Below are positions 11,197 to 22,321 of a DNA stretch of 64,000 bases, in pieces. The stretch is from Homalodisca vitripennis (Eukaryota; Arthropoda; Insecta; Hemiptera; Cicadellidae): positions 169,750,501 through 169,814,500 of the forward strand of contig NC_060208.1 of the NCBI RefSeq assembly GCF_021130785.1, given 5' to 3'. The first letter of the stretch is position 1, and each line of letters starts with the position of its first letter. A model generated the notes under the pieces. It ran no database searches. It saw only the letters and a program-made list of their open reading frames with translations, and had not been told where the DNA came from. Position numbers and translations under genes: made by a program.

Positions 11197-12076
11197 TGTA
11201 CCGTATGAAGATAACACATGGGGGTGGTGACTTCTGAGGTCGTAGTAATAAATACTAGAAATACAAAGTTTACTTATAAGTTCAGTTTAATTACGAAAAA
11301 ACTTAAAAGCACCACTTTTAGATGGTAAAGGAAAAGTTATGTAATGCCACGTTGCTGCCAATTAGTATATAATAACTAAAAAGTATATCTTCTAGGTGGG
11401 CCTAAAATATCCAGTGTTCTATTGAATTATGCGTACGACGTTTTACTTTACAAAACAATAATATTTCACTTCCCTTCGCAATAGGTAGACTCACAACCCG
11501 GGTGTCGGCGTCTTGGCACGAGACATTGAAGCTGTAGTCTAAAAACGGTTATTTCTAGAAGAGGAGTAGAGTTGGGAAGCGGTAGCCATCTATTCAAACA
11601 ACACGTGAGATACATCAGCTACGTAAACTCGCCTAAAACAAATTCGCGACGGTATTAGCCATTTAATGATACAAATTACTATTTATAACAACGTGCTCGT
11701 CACCATAAGGACGACGCCACAACCTTTATCTATCTCCATCAAGCAAATAAAAGATTTTCAAGGTAAGTTACTTTACTATTCACATCTTTACTTACGTTAC
11801 ATTCATTTTATATGTTTGGCATCAAAGGGCTAATTTAATAATACGAAAAGATAAAATTTTACTTACGGACCAAAGCGCGCGAGGTCTGATCGGTTACGTA
11901 GTTGGGGCTGCTACAAAGGGTTAGAAGAAAAAATTCATACGCGTGCCAATTAGGTATTTACTCCGCCCAATAATTTAGTTCCGGAACATTGGATGTAAAA
12001 TAATATTATATTATACTGGCTGATTAGGTTGCGAAATTTACATTGTATGAAATTTAATTAACTAATTTACGGTACA
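11197..12076 (-). repeat. Gypsy 3' LTR
   Basis: 880 bp, beginning TGTACCGTA and ending TACGGTACA, a 9-bp terminal inverted pair. It differs from the other LTR by 4 substitutions and 8 indel sites, each in a homopolymer; those indels exactly account for the 1-bp length difference. It is the 3' LTR with respect to the minus-strand ORFs. Confidence 0.95.
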
Positions 12077-12100
12077 AAGAATATCCCCCCTGTTTTGATT
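12077..12100 (-). promoter_or_regulatory. Candidate polypurine tract
   Basis: Read on the minus strand, AAAACAGGGGGGATATTCTT lies immediately before the 3' LTR start. The purine-rich core fits the primer site for plus-strand synthesis, though it is interrupted by pyrimidines next to the LTR. Confidence 0.5.
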
Positions 12101-12600
12101 TCGCAACCTAGTTAGTCGCTTTACTTTAAACATATTCTAAATAACAAACTTAATTGAACCTTTTATTCATTACATAAATTCAAATTGAATCATAAGAATA
12201 CGATAGCGCGGGGTTTCAAAAGTTTCCTATGAAATCCGCTAGATCGCATGCCAATGCAGTTTCTATGACTGCTCGCTTAGGGACCAAAAATAGAAAATCA
12301 ATTTAGGCAAACTATTTTCATGCAGTGCACGTTGCAGCGTTTTAGAATTTGCGGGTCGTTGCATGAATAAGGGCATTTAAGGCGATTAAATCGTAAACAA
12401 GTGTAGTGTAGTGTTTTGTTATATAGGCGCCACATTCATACTTCTTTTTTGCATTCATACCAGTGTTTTGTGTATAGTGTTGTGCCATTAAATACCCTGA
12501 GACTTGCGGACAAGTTACCAATATGGATCGAATACTTTGAAATGAAAGGTCCCTTCACGAGAAGCTAAGTCTCACATTTCGTATTAATACTGCATCACTC

Positions 12601-12648
<48 letters not shown>

Positions 12649-12957
12649 CATACAACATCCTATACATCTTACATCTATATGAATTTTTAACACTTCAAAT
12701 ATATCTACAAAATTCAAAATTCAACATTTCGGCATACCTACAAAACACAGACAATTTTTCATATTTGGTTTCCCTCATTACAAACAGTCAGGATCAACTT
12801 TGTCTCATTTTCTATATTTTTATTTCCATTGACACATTCGTTAAGAATTCACCAAACAGTCCAACTTCATGGATTTTATCTTATCTTTTAAATTTGGCAG
12901 CAAGTGGTTCCCTTAAGCTAGGATGCTACAAATTTTTTTTTTTTTACAGAACAGGTC
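12101..12957. other. Gypsy region between integrase and 3' LTR
   Basis: AT-rich and without a coherent frame on the minus strand. It includes an (AT)n tract at 12604-12645. TTTCGCAACCTAGTTAGTC (about 12099-12117) is an imperfect inverted copy of GGCTGATTAGGTTGCGAAAT inside the neighbouring LTR (about 12018-12039). Confidence 0.6.
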
Positions 12958-14247
12958 TTAATTTAATTTTAAATCTACAATATGAAAACCTTTTTTTACA
13001 TTCAAAACATTTTCAGTGTGTTGTACAATACAAGTTACAGGGCTTAAAAAATATAAAATTCTATAAATTCCTACATATTTTGGTGCTAATTTTGCACAAA
13101 ACTTTTCTACCTTATTGCTTAAATAGTGGGTTCTAATCCATACTAAGGAATGCAACTTAAAGGGATGTTTTACATTTTGCTCTGATACTTTTGTCTATTA
13201 CTGTTATGTGCTATACTCCCTTTTTACATTCACCACAGCTCTCTTTAAATTGTTTACAAAGGTTTTCCTTAGACAAATTCTCACCAATTAGATCATTTAG
13301 CTTCCATAAATTAGATAAAGCATTATTACAGGAATGATTAAACATTAAATCAAAGGCAGCAAAACCTGTGCTTTCATTATGGGCGGTGTTTAAACTTAAT
13401 TGTATATAGCCTAGGTCATTATCCCAATTACTATGACAGTTGTGATAGAAACTACGTAATAATTTAGATATGTTTTTCTAATATGCCTTTCTGATTGATT
13501 TCCATTAGCCCTGTAATTCGCTAGTCTACGGTGTTTCAATCAAATTCTTAAATAAGAACTTCTTAAAAATACAGTGATGTAAAATATGCGGCATTGTCTG
13601 ACACTATTATTTTAGGTACAGAAAAGTTTGTTAAAAATTATGCGGTCTAATTTATTACATATTTCAGCACTCTTACATTCCCTCAAAGGGATTATCCATA
13701 GAAATTTACTGGCGGCATCTACAACTACAAGTAAATATACATTGCTGTTTCTAGTTTCTCACTAAGGGACCTAAAAGATCTATGAATAAACAATCCATAT
13801 TGTTTCTTAAATGGCACAGATACTAATTCGCCTTCATATTTTCTTTGGCACACTTTACTCATTTTACAAACATTACATGCTTTCACTTTTGCCTTTATAA
13901 TTTCGTCTAAATCAGGTCTATAAAAATACTGATTAATTTTTCTTTGCGTTCTAGCAATGCCTAAATGACCTCCTATTAAAGAACTGTGGAAGAATTCATA
14001 TACTAAATCAATTAACTGTACAGGCAAAAATATCTTACTCTTACTTTTTACATTCCTTATTGTACATCAGTAAATTGTTTTTTATAAAATAACATAAATT
14101 GTTACTATTGCTTTTTACAGATTGAATGATTTGCTGAGTTTCTTTATCTTGAAGTTGATATTTTTCTAAATCTTTAAACGCTAATGGCAAATCATTAATT
14201 AACAACCACAAATTATCCTTGTTATTGCACTTATTATTTATCTGCAT
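12958..14247 (-). pseudogene. Gypsy integrase
   Basis: Integrase inserts the cDNA into the genome. The N-terminal zinc-binding HHCC domain is clear in the frame 13725-14027: FFHSSLIGGHLG supplies the two His (spaced by 6) and ACNVCK the two Cys, about 29 residues later. An upstream frame, 14041-14247, has the usual linker into this domain. The catalytic core is broken: after QYGLF (about 13800) the frame jumps and fragments such as VVVDAASKF are only recovered in another frame. The C-terminal segment LVWIRTHYLSNKVEKFCAKL and KYVGIYRI (about 13020-13145) matches the usual end of Gypsy integrases. Several frameshifts; not functional as read. Confidence 0.8.
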
Positions 14248-14983
14248 TTATGGCTTTACATTAGATGTTCGTTTACATATTTGCCTTCGGGAGGAGTTTG
14301 AATGGCAGAAGGAAATCGATAATCTATTCTTATCCTGGTCTGGAACGTTCCGGCAGTCACTGGGGCTCGGATCAGCTGTTCCCGTCGACTCGCCCTCAAA
14401 CATACGTGAAAGGGCGTCTGCCAGCGCATTATCGGTGGAACTTTTAAATTCCACCTCAAATGGCAAATTCAAAATCCTCTCGATCCACCGGCAAGTCTTC
14501 CTACCTTCCTTTTGTGATTGAGGACGTAGGATAAAGCTTGGTTATCAGTTATTAATTTAAAGGTTCTTACTTCTAAAGATTCGTGCCATTTTTCTATGCA
14601 AATTATTGCACTCAAAGCTTCTTTTTCATAAACAGTATATTTAATTCGGCATCAGTAAATTTCCTAGAGTAATAGGCTATTGGCATTAATTCATTTTTGG
14701 TCCGTTTTCCTGTAACAAACAACCACCTGCGGCTATTCCACTAGCATCTGTCATTACTAAAATTGCTTTGAAAAATCGGCTAACTGAGTACAGGAGGATT
14801 CATTATAGCTTCTTTTAACTTTACAAACGAATCTTGACATTCACTTGTCCAAACAAATTTAGCGTTTTTCCTTCTTAAGCGATTTAAAGGATTACATAAT
14901 TCGGCATAATTATTTATAAATTTTGAAAAGAAATTGGTCATACCTAAAAACTGTGAAATTTGTTTGGCGTTCTTAGGCGGCAT
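14248..14983 (-). pseudogene. Gypsy RT connection and RNase H
   Basis: The frame 14780-14983 carries the tether just after RT: ISQFLGMTNFFSKFINNYA and FVWTSECQDSF. RNase H follows in shifted frames: VMTDASGIAAGGCLL (about 14710-14755, first catalytic Asp), a YEKEALSAI-like segment (about 14605-14635), then LITDNQALSY (about 14535-14565). It ends with LPFEVEFKSSTDNALADALS (about 14400-14465), the standard RNase H C-terminal Asp-Ala-Leu-Ser motif. RNase H removes the RNA template during reverse transcription. At least three frame breaks. Confidence 0.82.
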
Positions 14984-15830
14984 AAATTCTCTTATACTCC
15001 TTGTTCGCTCGGGATCTATAGTTACTGTATTATTTTTTATTAGAGTTCCCCCAAAAAGGAGATTTCCTCAAAACAAAACTTTGCTTTTCTCTAGGTTTTG
15101 CCGTTAAAGCCATGTTTGCTTAGTCTATTTACAATCTCTCTGACATGTACTAAATGCGAATCAAGGTCTTTACTGTACACTAAGATATCATCACAAAAAT
15201 TTATCACATATTTAAATTTTATATTGTCTAGGACTTTATCCAGATAGGCGGACAATACAGCACTACCGACATGTAAACCAAAGGGTACTCGTTTAAATTT
15301 ATATTTACCAAATATAGTGCTAAATGAGGTAAGATCTTGACTATCAGGTGATAATGGACATTGCAAAAAACTTTTTCTTAAATCTATTATTGAAAAATAT
15401 TTGGCTCCACTAAGATGTTGATAATAATTATTTAAATCACCAATGGGAAAATCAATTTTCTGTAACTTTTTTTATTTAATTCGGTATAATTGACTACAAG
15501 TCTGTCCTTTTTGGTTTAAAAGGCTGGGACTGGAGTAGGCTGAAGTACTGGTTCAATTATTCCTTGGTCCAACCAATCCTGTATTATTGTTTTCATCTTA
15601 TTTACAGTAGGAGGGCTCATAAAATAAGGCCTAATATTTACAGGTGTGGGGTCATTTAGAACTAATCTCACTTCCAAATCTAGAGCCTCTCCTAATTTTG
15701 GATTAAAAACATTTGGAAAATCCCCTATAAGGTTTTGTATCTCAGCCTCAGCTCTAGTGCACCCTATTTTTACATCAATGCTGTTCACTTCATGTTCAAA
15801 AGGCTGTTGGTCTGACAATAGTTATTTTCT
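14984..15830 (-). pseudogene. Gypsy reverse transcriptase
   Basis: The RT N-terminus lies at 15516-15818 with the PYFMSPPTVNKMK and WLDQGIIEP motifs. Through frameshifts it continues as DRLVVNYTELNKK, then SIIDLRKSFLQCPLS (motif A with catalytic Asp, about 15355-15400). It then runs to FSTIFGKYKFKRVPFGL and YVINFCDDILVYSKDLDSH. The active-site box reads FCDD (15187-15198) instead of the usual Y-I/V-DD; both Asp remain. The C-terminal part near 15000-15100 shows an LRKSPFWG-like segment. It copies element RNA into cDNA. Frame breaks near 15090, 15370 and 15520. Confidence 0.88.
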
Positions 15831-16215
15831 CATTACAATTGAATTTAAAATAACATGAATCTCCATCAAGATCTAAAATTAATTTGCTATTAGATATAAA
15901 TGGGTTTCCCAATACAATGTCCCATTTTAAATTATCCAATACAATAAATTTTTACTTTCCAACAAAATTTAGAAATTTTTATTTTACCATAACAGTAACC
16001 AAAACATTTTATTTCAGTGTTATTTGCAGCAAACATTCTATCATCTGACTTCATTAATTTAGAAACATTTTTATTCAACAATAGGCTATCATAAAATTCT
16101 TTACTAATTATATCTCTTGTAGCACCAGTATCTAATAAGCAGTTTGTTTTTACATTTTTTACCCATTATAGCTTCAATTAAAGGCATATTGTTACACTGT
16201 CTAACATTTAGTCTT
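15831..16215 (-). pseudogene. Gypsy aspartic protease
   Basis: On the minus strand NCLLDTGATRDIISKEF (about 16095-16145) contains the retropepsin active site DTGA (16121-16132). The frame continues through KCFGYCYGKIKIS and, after a shift near 15945, DIVLGNPFISNSKLILD (about 15875-15925), the usual ILG-N motif at the end of retroviral-type proteases. The enzyme cuts the gag-pol polyprotein. Two frameshifts are visible. Confidence 0.8.
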
Positions 16216-17715
16216 AAATTAGGTTTTCTATAGTTTAATTTTACTCCACTTTTTAATTACCTTACCATAGACTCTCATAAAATAGTGTTTTTCTTTTCTT
16301 ACTGTATTACTATTTATAAAATTATTATTCTTAAACTTATGAAACCGGGAGAGATATTTTTAGGTGTTGTGTGTAATACCACTCCCCTATCAACTAGTTT
16401 TTTGGATTCCTAAAACAATTTTTGCTAAGTGACCAGGCCTATTACAATTGAAACATAACTTTGGGTTTTTTGACAGTAGGCCTACTTTTTCTAAGTTCAA
16501 CATGTGGTGGATACATGTTGTTAACATACGTCTTACTTAAATTGTCCCTTAAGTTATCATTAAAGGTTTATATTGTTACTAGCTATACACACATTTTCTA
16601 AATCTGTAAAACAAATGGGATTGTTTTTCAAAAATTAACTTATTTCTATCTGTAGGCTTAATACCTCTTTTTATACAAGTTACCAAGTCCTGTTCACTTA
16701 TGTTACACAATAAAACTTGACTGAGCTCTTTGATGTCATAGATGTATTCATACAGTGGCTCATCAAACCTTTGTGGCCTATAAACTAAATCTAGTCTCAG
16801 TCTTTCAATTAGGCCTACAGGATAAAAGCACTAATTAATTCCCTGTGTAGATAGTTGACATTTGGCATGACAGACTTACACTGTATTATTTTGGCTAAAA
16901 GTGGACCTTTTGCATAACATGGTAACAATGCTAAAATTTCATTTTCTGATAGGCTAGTTTTTCACATTTTAGTTTTAACAAAGTTTTCAAAAAGTTTATT
17001 AGCTCAGGTACTACTAAGCCCATTTGTTACTGTAAAATTTTGTAAATAACATTCTACAGGGTTGTTTAACTTATTAAACATATTTAATCTAGACATAGGT
17101 TGACTAATACAATCATAGTTTGCATTATCATTAGGCATTACAGGCAAAGTGGGGTTACTGGCAGTAGGCTGTGATATAGTTTGGTGGTTGTACAGAAATA
17201 GGGCCTATTTGTTCTTTCACTGCCTGTTCCATAGCCACATCTTGTTCTAATGATTCATTTAAATTGGCTTCTAACACTTTAAGCTGTTCTAGGTTCACTG
17301 TAGGTAGCAAGTTTTTAGCTAACTGTTGTTCAACATTTACTTAGCCTACACTTTAAAGCTGATAAATTTCACTATGTACAGAACTTAGTTCTAGCTGGTT
17401 GTCTAAAAATAAACGGTTTATTAAATGTTTACACTTTTCTTGGAATTTGGTGATTTCTAAAGGTGAACTAGCACTGTTAATTCACTGCACCCATGTTCTA
17501 ATAATATCACTTTTTCACTGAGAAGTTTTACTTCCTGATTGTGGTCTATTTTTAATAGGCTACTAGCAGTAGGTAAAATATTGTTTCTCAAACACTGTCT
17601 TAAGGACTTTCTGAGTTCATTTACTGTACTGTCACTATTTAATTTAATACCTCTAGATATCAGTTTCAAATACCAACTCATCTTTAGACAAATATTCTAT
17701 TTTAATGGCAGGCAT
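16216..17715 (-). pseudogene. Gypsy gag with CCHC zinc knuckle
   Basis: Gag builds the particle that holds the RNA. I start it at the ATG 17713-17715, 78 bp inside the 5' LTR edge, reading MPAIKIEYLSKDELVFE; a shift brings in the frame 17457-17681 (LISRGIKLNSDSTVNELRKS). A nucleocapsid knuckle, CFNCNRPGHLAK followed one frame over by NC, lies at about 16413-16455 (CX2CX4HX4C if one A-run indel is corrected). The segment between shows gag-like text broken by many stops. No long open frame remains. Confidence 0.75.
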
Positions 17716-17793
17716 TGTGGCGTTTTCACTCAGTTTCACCCAGTTGATGGCAGAGTAGGCACATCAAAAGCAGAGTTGCGCAATAAAATTATG

Positions 17794-18674
17794 TGTACCG
17801 TATGAAGATAACACATGGGGGTGGTGACTTCTGAGGTCGTAGTAATAAATACTAGAAATACAAAGTTTGCTTATAAGTTCAGTTTAATTACGAAAACTTA
17901 AAAGCACCACTTTTAGATGGTAAAGGAAAAGTTATGTAATGCCACGTTGCTGCCAATTAGTATATAATAACTAAAAAGTATATCTTCTAGGTGGGCCTAA
18001 AATATCCAATGTTCTATTGAATTATGCGTACGACGTTTTACTTTACAAAACAATAATATTTCACTTCCCTTCTCAATAGGTAGACTCACAACCCGGGTGT
18101 CCGGCGTCTTGGCACGAGACATTGAAGCTTGTAGTCTAAAAACGGTTATTTCTAGAAGAGGAGTAGAGTTGGGAAGCGGTAGCCATCTATTCAAACAACA
18201 CGTGAGATACATCAGCTACGTAAACTCGCCTAAAACAAATTCGCGACGGTATTAGCCATTTAATGATACAAATTACTATTTATAACAACGTGCTCGTCAC
18301 CATAAGGACGACGCCACAACCTTTTATCTATCTCCATCAAGCAAATAAAAGATTTTCAAGGGTAAGTTACTTTACTATTCACATCTTTACTTTACGTTAC
18401 ATTCATTTTATATGTTTGGCATCAAAGGGCTAATTTAATAATACGAAAAGATAAATTTTACTTACGGACCAAAGCGCGCGAGGTCTGATCGGTTACGTAG
18501 TTGGGCTGCTACAAAGGGTTAGAAGAAAAAATTCATACGCGTGCCAATTAGGTAGTTACTCCGCCCAATAATTTAGTTCCGGAACATTGGATGTAAAATA
18601 ATATTATATTATACTGGCTGATTAGGTTGCGAAATTTACATTGTATGAAATTTAATTAACTAATTTACGGTACA
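17794..18674 (-). repeat. Gypsy 5' LTR
   Basis: 881 bp with the same TGTACCGTA...TACGGTACA ends as its partner. It is the 5' LTR for the minus-strand element and should hold the promoter. The sequence just inside it (17793 downward) reads CATAATTTTATTGCGCAAC on the minus strand; I see no TGG-initiated tRNA primer binding site at the edge. Confidence 0.95.
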
Positions 18675-19561
18675 AGGGCTATGAAAATATTTTTAAATGT
18701 TCTGATATTTTTAGCTTAGGCTTGCTAACTGTGAAATAGCTTTAATATAAATTAACGATAAACCTACATTCAAAAACCTTATTAGTGTTTTCAATATATG
18801 TCACTAAATGCCAGCTATCTGTAAAGAACATTTTTAATGGAATAAAGTAACTCAAGCAAATTTCATGATGTTGATATTAATATATAGCTTTTCAACAAAT
18901 AATTTAAGAAGATGGATTTCTTCCAGATAATCACAACCAACCAGCATGTCCAGCATTTCTCTGAGTCTGGAGAAATGTACCCAATAGTATTTCTCCTTCA
19001 TTTTTCCAGGTTTATTCAAGAAAGTGGAAATTTATTGCGGAAGTGTGAAACTTATTATAATGTTTATAAGTGACAACAGGTGTGTTAATTTCAATAAATA
19101 AGTTATAAGTTTTACTCTTTTGCCTCTTTTTGTATGGGAAAACCAAAACTGTATTAATCTTTCATTTTATGTGTATCAGTTTCTCTTAGTTTTGTGATTA
19201 ACTACCTGACTACAACCATTGTTAAACATACATTTTTCTAGAACATCAAAAAATCTGAACACGAACAATAAAAGTTGAAACAGTGAAAAAAGAGTTTCAT
19301 TGAAGCTTTCACTGACCAACAGTGTGGCGTTTAGTTTTGTGTTTCCTGCAATGAGTTTTTTTTTTATCAAAATTGTACCGATACGAGCTTTAAAACGTCT
19401 CAAATCATAACAACAATACGTTTAATTAGTCAAATTTGGGTGAAAGTTCAAGTTAACCGTCTCAGTAAACCTTTGTATTAGAACAAAACTACATTGTACA
19501 GTCTGGATATAATGAAAATACATTTTGTATAATACACTTCTTACGTATGGTAGGACATTCG

Positions 19562-19690
19562 TAGTAACGGTACTTACAGCGAGGAAGAACAATGCTCACT
19601 CTGAGTTCTGTTACCCCTTGAACAAACATGTTTTGTTGGAAGTGAACACTGAGAATACATTATCACGTACGTTTTCTCCCGAGAACAATT
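19562..19690. repeat. Diverged relative of the 48-kb tandem repeat unit
   Basis: ACATGTTTTGTTGGAAGTG and the following 50 bp, through ATTATCACGTACGTTTTCTC, align without large gaps to 48,675-48,745 (ACATGTTTTAGTTAGGGTTG ... ATTATCATATGTGTTTTTCC). Identity is roughly 70 percent by eye. It is a single dispersed copy. Confidence 0.5.
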
Positions 19691-21410
19691 AGTTTTCTTT
19701 TCAAATAATTCTGTATCTTTCTAAACATTGACAATGCCTCTTATAAATCTTAGTTAAAATGTACGAGTACATAGTTCTTGCGCTAAAATAAAGTGGAGAA
19801 TATAAATAAACATAGTGATTATAGAACTGATATGACTTCAATATATTACGTTCTTTGAAATCTTGTTCCCCAGTCCTATAAACCATTGAGAGCTAAGGGG
19901 TTTAAACCAATAAAATATAGGAACAAACTTTCTTAATATCTTACAAACGCATGATTATTACTTATTAGACAGTTACAAAACTAACCACTTGCAGGATTCA
20001 GCACAGAAATAGTTATAACGTCCTGTAATAGTTTAGAGACCAAATTAAATACCAAATCAGAAGCCAGGGGTTCGGCTTTTGGAAATAGTGATTGTTAGAA
20101 GATATATTGGTCAACTAACAACAATCTTAGCTCTTTTGATTTTTGTTATATTATTTATAAAAAGGGTTTTTAGCAAATGGACGCTACCACCGGCGCGCCG
20201 CATTTACTCAGCCCACCTTTTACATGTCAAGATGCATGTAATGAAACAAAGTACAACCTCGCCCTTCAAGCAGCTCAACACTGGCCCATTGGCACATTTA
20301 TCCTGACTCTATTACTTAATATCAGTATCTATGACCTGATGTACTATTTAATTACATTATTAATACTATTTTAATATATTTATTACAGTTTAATAAGTTT
20401 TTTAAATAAAAAAATTTTAAAATACACAGTATGTAAAGATATGAATTGTAACAGATAAATATGTTTGATTACATTCTATTTTTTTATGTCAACAAATACT
20501 ACACATTATATATTTTGCTTAAGTAGTTAAATAAGTTTTAAGACATGAAATAGACAAAGATGCGTTCATTCATAGCCAGGCACAATAAATAATGTCTATC
20601 ATTTATAACAGATTAAAATCCAATTGCCAATAAAACTCAGTAAGTATACTTTTATCAAAGGTAAAATACTAATGCAACGCGAATTTAGGACAGAAACTTT
20701 GAACGAATGTTTTGTAAGAGTGATGACGAGATTTAACATGTCAAATTCTTATAATTTTAATTAGAACAAATTAAGGACAATTAACATATCCAAAATGTAT
20801 GAATGTTATTGATTTATCTTAAGATTTATATTATTTTCATGTTTTTATCTTAATCTACAATATATAACATTATAGTACACAAGGAGTAAGTCATGCCCTA
20901 ATGTCTGCAGGACAGCTAGTATGCAGGCTGCTGCAGTACTGCTATAGTGGGTATATTTTAAGTAGTACGGATAATGAATAGTAATCCAATTATTTTAATT
21001 TCGGGTTTATAATTTACCAAAATACTTTGTATAAGAAATATACGAAACTGTCATCATAATGTTTTACACAATATACTTAAAAAAGTATCAAAATAAATGG
21101 TACGAATATCGTTAGGATTTGTGTATGACAGAAAATATATAAAACAAAAAAAAAATAATTTCAGTACATTTTGGGAAAAAGGAAACAATTTTTCAAAATT
21201 TAAAACACCTCTTTAGTTTTATTAACCTAGATTTAGAATTGTAAACATTTACAATGCTACATGTTACTATTTGATTATTAAATGTAAAAAGATATGTGCT
21301 AGAAGAGAATAACATATTATTTCTTTCGGGAACCTTACAAACTTCATTTCAACTGTAACAGTAACATACCGTTAGTTGAACAAATCCAAATGAACCAATG
21401 GATAAAAAGG

Positions 21411-21550
21411 AGGGAAATGTTGGTAAAACAGCTATTTCCTTTGGTAAAATACAAAAGACAGTCTTTTGCTGGAAAATGCAATCAAGCCTGCAGCTAACAA
21501 TTCAGGCATAACGAGAAAGCTAATGTTGTATTCCCTACGGCTTCAATTTC
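21411..21550. repeat. Dispersed repeat family Y, copy 1
   Basis: GGGAAATGTTGGTAAAACAG through GGCATAACGAGAAAGCTAAT matches the reverse complement of about 41,650-41,795 along its whole length with scattered mismatches. Shared blocks include GGCATAACGAGAAAG and AAAAGACAGTC-like text. There is no coding signal. Orphan repeat or MITE fragment. Confidence 0.7.
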
Positions 21551-22321
21551 TGTCTAATCATGTTTATTTCGTAGTACATAAAGAATATCAATTGGTTACC
21601 CCATTCTACAATAGCTACATTAAAATTACCTGTAAAACGTAATTTGGAATAGTTTCACAAGTACTTCATAAAGATTTTAATTTATATAATTAGTCTACAG
21701 ATTTTATAGAATATTGCAGCTTACAACCAATCAGCAGTGGCGGAGGAAGCGTATAACTATATGTAATTCTTTTCGTTTGATTATTGTTTTATAATTTTAA
21801 TACTAGTGAAGAAACATTAATTACTTTCAAATTTAACCTAATGATCATTGAGACGCATATATGTAAATTTTTAAATTCACATACTGCATTCAAAATACGC
21901 GGCAGTTTGTTTGGCAGTTTGATAGATTATTCCAACTCTTTTCTTAGAATTTAAAACATTCCTCTTGAAATATTCGCATACTTTTCGTTCTTTTCATTAC
22001 TTATTTCACTGCTTTCACAATGATCTGATAAACTTTGAAATAAACAAAGTTCTAAAAATATATTCCTACTTGCAACTAATAGCCAAAGTAAAATGTTTAC
22101 TTCCAACAATCATCAATTTGATATTGTTTATACAGTTTAGTTGCTCGGCTCAACTACAGAACTTGATTTTACAACCTTCCGCTCTATCAGTCGAGCCGAT
22201 AACAGCTCTCCGTGCGGTGCGCTTATCTGAGTCGAAGGTTAAGTTACCACGTGCAGTGTACTTCGCGTTGTGCGTGTTTTATTTTGTTAAAAAAAGGTAT
22301 TTTTATTAGTTTTATATTAAA

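Larger units (their letters stand above)
11197..18674 (-). mobile_element. Full-length Ty3/Gypsy LTR retrotransposon
   Basis: Two direct LTRs (11197-12076 and 17794-18674) flank about 5.7 kb coding for gag, protease, RT, RNase H and integrase in that order on the minus strand. This is the Ty3/Gypsy order, with integrase last. The target duplication AGGG sits at 11193-11196 and 18675-18678; 4 bp is typical of several insect Gypsy lineages. The LTRs are about 99 percent identical, so the insertion is recent, yet the coding part carries many frameshifts and stops. No third (envelope-like) ORF is seen downstream of integrase. Transcription would start in the LTR at 17794-18674 and run toward 11197. 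Confidence 0.93.
18679..22140. other. AT-rich region without a confident gene
   Basis: Frames at 19176-19403 (minus), 19701-19886 (minus), 20079-20306 and 20177-20374 have no recognisable motif. The two at 20.1-20.4 kb overlap in a GC-richer patch (20170-20300) that might be an exon or repeat fragment. The interval also carries two dispersed repeats listed separately. Confidence 0.4.

Noticed and set aside
12077..12957. Envelope-like third ORF in the Gypsy element
   Set aside because: The region after integrase has no coherent minus-strand frame, and the plus-strand frame 12765-13136 overlaps integrase antisense.
14219..14521. Plus-strand ORFs at 14219-14521 and 14265-14447
   Set aside because: They are antisense shadows of the RNase H end of the Gypsy pol, which reads clearly on the minus strand.
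17997..18212. Minus-strand ORF inside the LTR
   Set aside because: It lies wholly within the 5' LTR, and indels interrupt the same region in the other LTR. LTRs rarely encode protein.
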